Shown here piece after piece: positions 62,658 to 64,000 of a stretch of 64,000 bases of DNA. The position numbers and the translations under genes are program-made. The notes beneath the pieces are model-generated. The model saw only the letters and a program-made list of their open reading frames with translations, did not search any database and had not been told where the DNA came from. Where the stretch lies: positions 7,307,501-7,371,500 of the forward strand of contig NZ_CP108006.1 in assembly GCF_036127095.1 (NCBI RefSeq), written 5' to 3'. Positions within the stretch are counted from its first letter, which is position 1. Each line of letters starts with the position of its first letter. Source of the stretch: Streptomyces sp. NBC_00335. GTDB lineage: Bacteria; Actinomycetota; Actinomycetes; Streptomycetales; Streptomycetaceae.

Positions 62658-64000
62658 TCAGCCGGTGGACGCCGCCGCGCCGCCCAGGAAGGCGTTCTCG
62701 TACGCCTCGTCGCCGATCGCCGCTCTGGCCTGCCGTTCGCCCTGGTCGCGCAGGGCCGTGAGCGAGGGTGAGCCCATCTGCGGCCGGCCCACCGTGCGCC
62801 ACCAGGCGTGCCCCGTACCCAGTAGCCGGGCCGCCAGCTCGCCGTCTCCCATGGCCGCCACGGCCGCGGCCAGCAGGTCGAGGCCGAGTGCGATCCCGAA
62901 GCGGTCGCCCAGCAGCCGTTTGCCCGACAGCATCGCCCGCGCGTGCCGGGCCGCCTCCCCGTGGTGGCCGAGCCCGAAGGCGGCCACGGCCAGGATGTAG
63001 TCCGCGTACGCCCGCAGCCAGCGCTCGCCCAGCTCCGTGCAGGCCTCGCGCAGGCCCTGCGCCTCCTGCTCGGCCTCCTCGAAGCGTCCGAGGTCGCACA
63101 GGGCGTAGCCGGTGGCCAGCCGGCACAGCAGCCAGCCCACGCCGGTGGGTCTCCCGCCGTGGCCCCCGCGCGCCCGGGGTCCGGCGAGCGCCAGGGCCCG
63201 TACGGGATCGCCCGGCATCAGCACCGACACCGCGTGCAGGTACGCGGCGCGCAGCTCCGGCTCCGGGTCGGCCAGGGTGGCCGCCGCGCCGGTGCACGCC
63301 CGGCCGAGCTCCTCGGCCGTGGCCAGGTCGCCCTGGAGCAGGGTGGTGAGCCCGAGGGCCCACAGGGCCTGGACGTACGCGGCTCCGGTACGCGGGCCCC
63401 GGCTCAGGGCCCGTTCCAGGAAGGACCGGCCCTCGTCGACGTGGCCGCAGGAGAACCAGAAGAACCAGAGCGCGCCCGCCGTCTCCAGGGCCGCCGTGGG
63501 GTCCGAGCGGAGCAGGTGCTCCAGGGCGGTACGCAGCTGCGCGTGCTCGGCGGTCATCCTGCGGTACCAGTCCAGCTGGCCCGGGCCCATCCAGCCCGGG
63601 TCGGCGGCCTTCGCGAGCGCCGCGTACCAGTGGGCGTGCCGGTCGGCGATGACCCGTTCCTCGCCGAGTTCCGCCAGCCAGTCCTGGCCGTACTCGCGGA
63701 TGGTGTCCAGGAGCCGGTAGCGGGCGCCCGCGCCCCGTTCCCGGCTGCACCGGACCACCGACTTCGTCACCAGGTCCGCCAGCACCCGCTCGACCCGGGC
63801 GGCGGGCAGGGGGCCGCCCGAGCACACCGCGCGGGCCGCGGCGACGTCGAAGTCCCCGGTGAACACCGAGAGCCGGGCCCACAGCAGCCGCTCGACCGGC
63901 TCGCACAGTTCGTGGCTCCAGCCGATCGCGGTGCGCATCGTCTGGTGCCGGGGGAGCCGGGCGGTGGCGGTGCCGGAGAGCAGGTCGAAGCGGCCTTCGA
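62658..64000 (-). CDS. AfsR/LuxR-type ATPase regulator, C-terminal part (truncated by window edge)
   Basis: About 447 codons are read from the right edge to the stop at 62658. The part seen has RLPRHQTMRTAIGWSHELCEPVERLLWARLSVFTGDFDVAAA and RYRLLDTIREYGQDWLAELGE, which follow the NB-ARC/STAND ATPase in AfsR-like and LAL-type regulators. Helical TPR-like repeats follow (DEGRSFLERALSRGP, RALALAGPRARG, EEAEQEAQGLREA). No DNA-binding domain is seen at this C-terminus, so any such domain lies in the missing N-terminal part. It is likely a cytosolic signal integrator for development or secondary metabolism. Confidence 0.85.
   Translation of the reverse strand, partial: EGRFDLLSGTATARLPRHQTMRTAIGWSHELCEPVERLLWARLSVFTGDFDVAAARAVCSGGPLPAARVERVLADLVTKSVVRCSRERGAGARYRLLDTIREYGQDWLAELGEERVIADRHAHWYAALAKAADPGWMGPGQLDWYRRMTAEHAQLRTALEHLLRSDPTAALETAGALWFFWFSCGHVDEGRSFLERALSRGPRTGAAYVQALWALGLTTLLQGDLATAEELGRACTGAAATLADPEPELRAAYLHAVSVLMPGDPVRALALAGPRARGGHGGRPTGVGWLLCRLATGYALCDLGRFEEAEQEAQGLREACTELGERWLRAYADYILAVAAFGLGHHGEAARHARAMLSGKRLLGDRFGIALGLDLLAAAVAAMGDGELAARLLGTGHAWWRTVGRPQMGSPSLTALRDQGERQARAAIGDEAYENAFLGGAAASTG

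Overview
The window is about 64 kb of very GC-rich DNA with strong third-position GC, frequent GTG starts, GGAGG-type ribosome sites and many GC-only hairpin terminators. Gene content points to a Streptomyces chromosome: urease ureABCFGD, biotin bioBAD/bioF, a WhiJ-type XRE/DUF397/ATPase trio, MurT/GatD, a DUF5999 protein, a CtaG-like protein and an AfsR-like regulator. The gene order looks like a conserved core arm region with a few accessory insertions. I ran no database search; assignments rest on motifs, length and context.

Region 1 (1-12.8 kb) is the accessory part. After a truncated FAD monooxygenase come a secreted 1221-aa LamG protein, two perfect tandem hairpins, a 2185-aa secreted RHS/YD-repeat protein, and a 170-aa lipoprotein that overlaps the RHS stop by one base. 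The last ~240 residues of the RHS protein lie after the DPTG core end and are coded in visibly AT-richer DNA, as is the lipoprotein gene. This is the layout of a polymorphic toxin with a swappable tip and cognate immunity protein. A frameshifted IS1380-type transposase relic lies directly downstream. I regard this as the best candidate for an undescribed system in the window.

Region 2 (13-25.7 kb): SbcD/SbcC nuclease, a rhodanese, a DUF885 metalloprotein, a decayed trans-sulfuration PLP enzyme, a membrane-ACT-GNAT protein, Tat-exported PhoD with a PHO-box-like site, an alpha/beta hydrolase, and a HutC-type GntR regulator preceded by a palindrome like a DasR site.

Region 3 (26-39.6 kb): a ROK regulator; a two-component pair divergent from an ABC exporter with a perfect palindrome between them; HAD phosphatase; Mug glycosylase; PurB; SGNH hydrolase; two DUF21-CBS membrane proteins; GNAT plus lipoprotein; and a DMT-type transporter.

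Region 4 (39.6-46.6 kb): bioB-bioA-bioD on the minus strand divergent from bioF, followed by the WhiJ-like trio and a VOC protein.

Region 5 (46.7-51.5 kb): a compact urease operon ureABCFGD without ureE, with an inverted repeat in its promoter.

Region 6 (51.7-64 kb): secreted tripeptidyl aminopeptidase, PlsC, CtaG-like protein, PfkA, MurT-GatD (lipid II amidation), peptide deformylase, a TetR regulator divergent from an acyl-CoA dehydrogenase with two TTACC/GGTAA operators, an SRPBCC protein, two very small genes, and a truncated AfsR-like regulator at the right edge.
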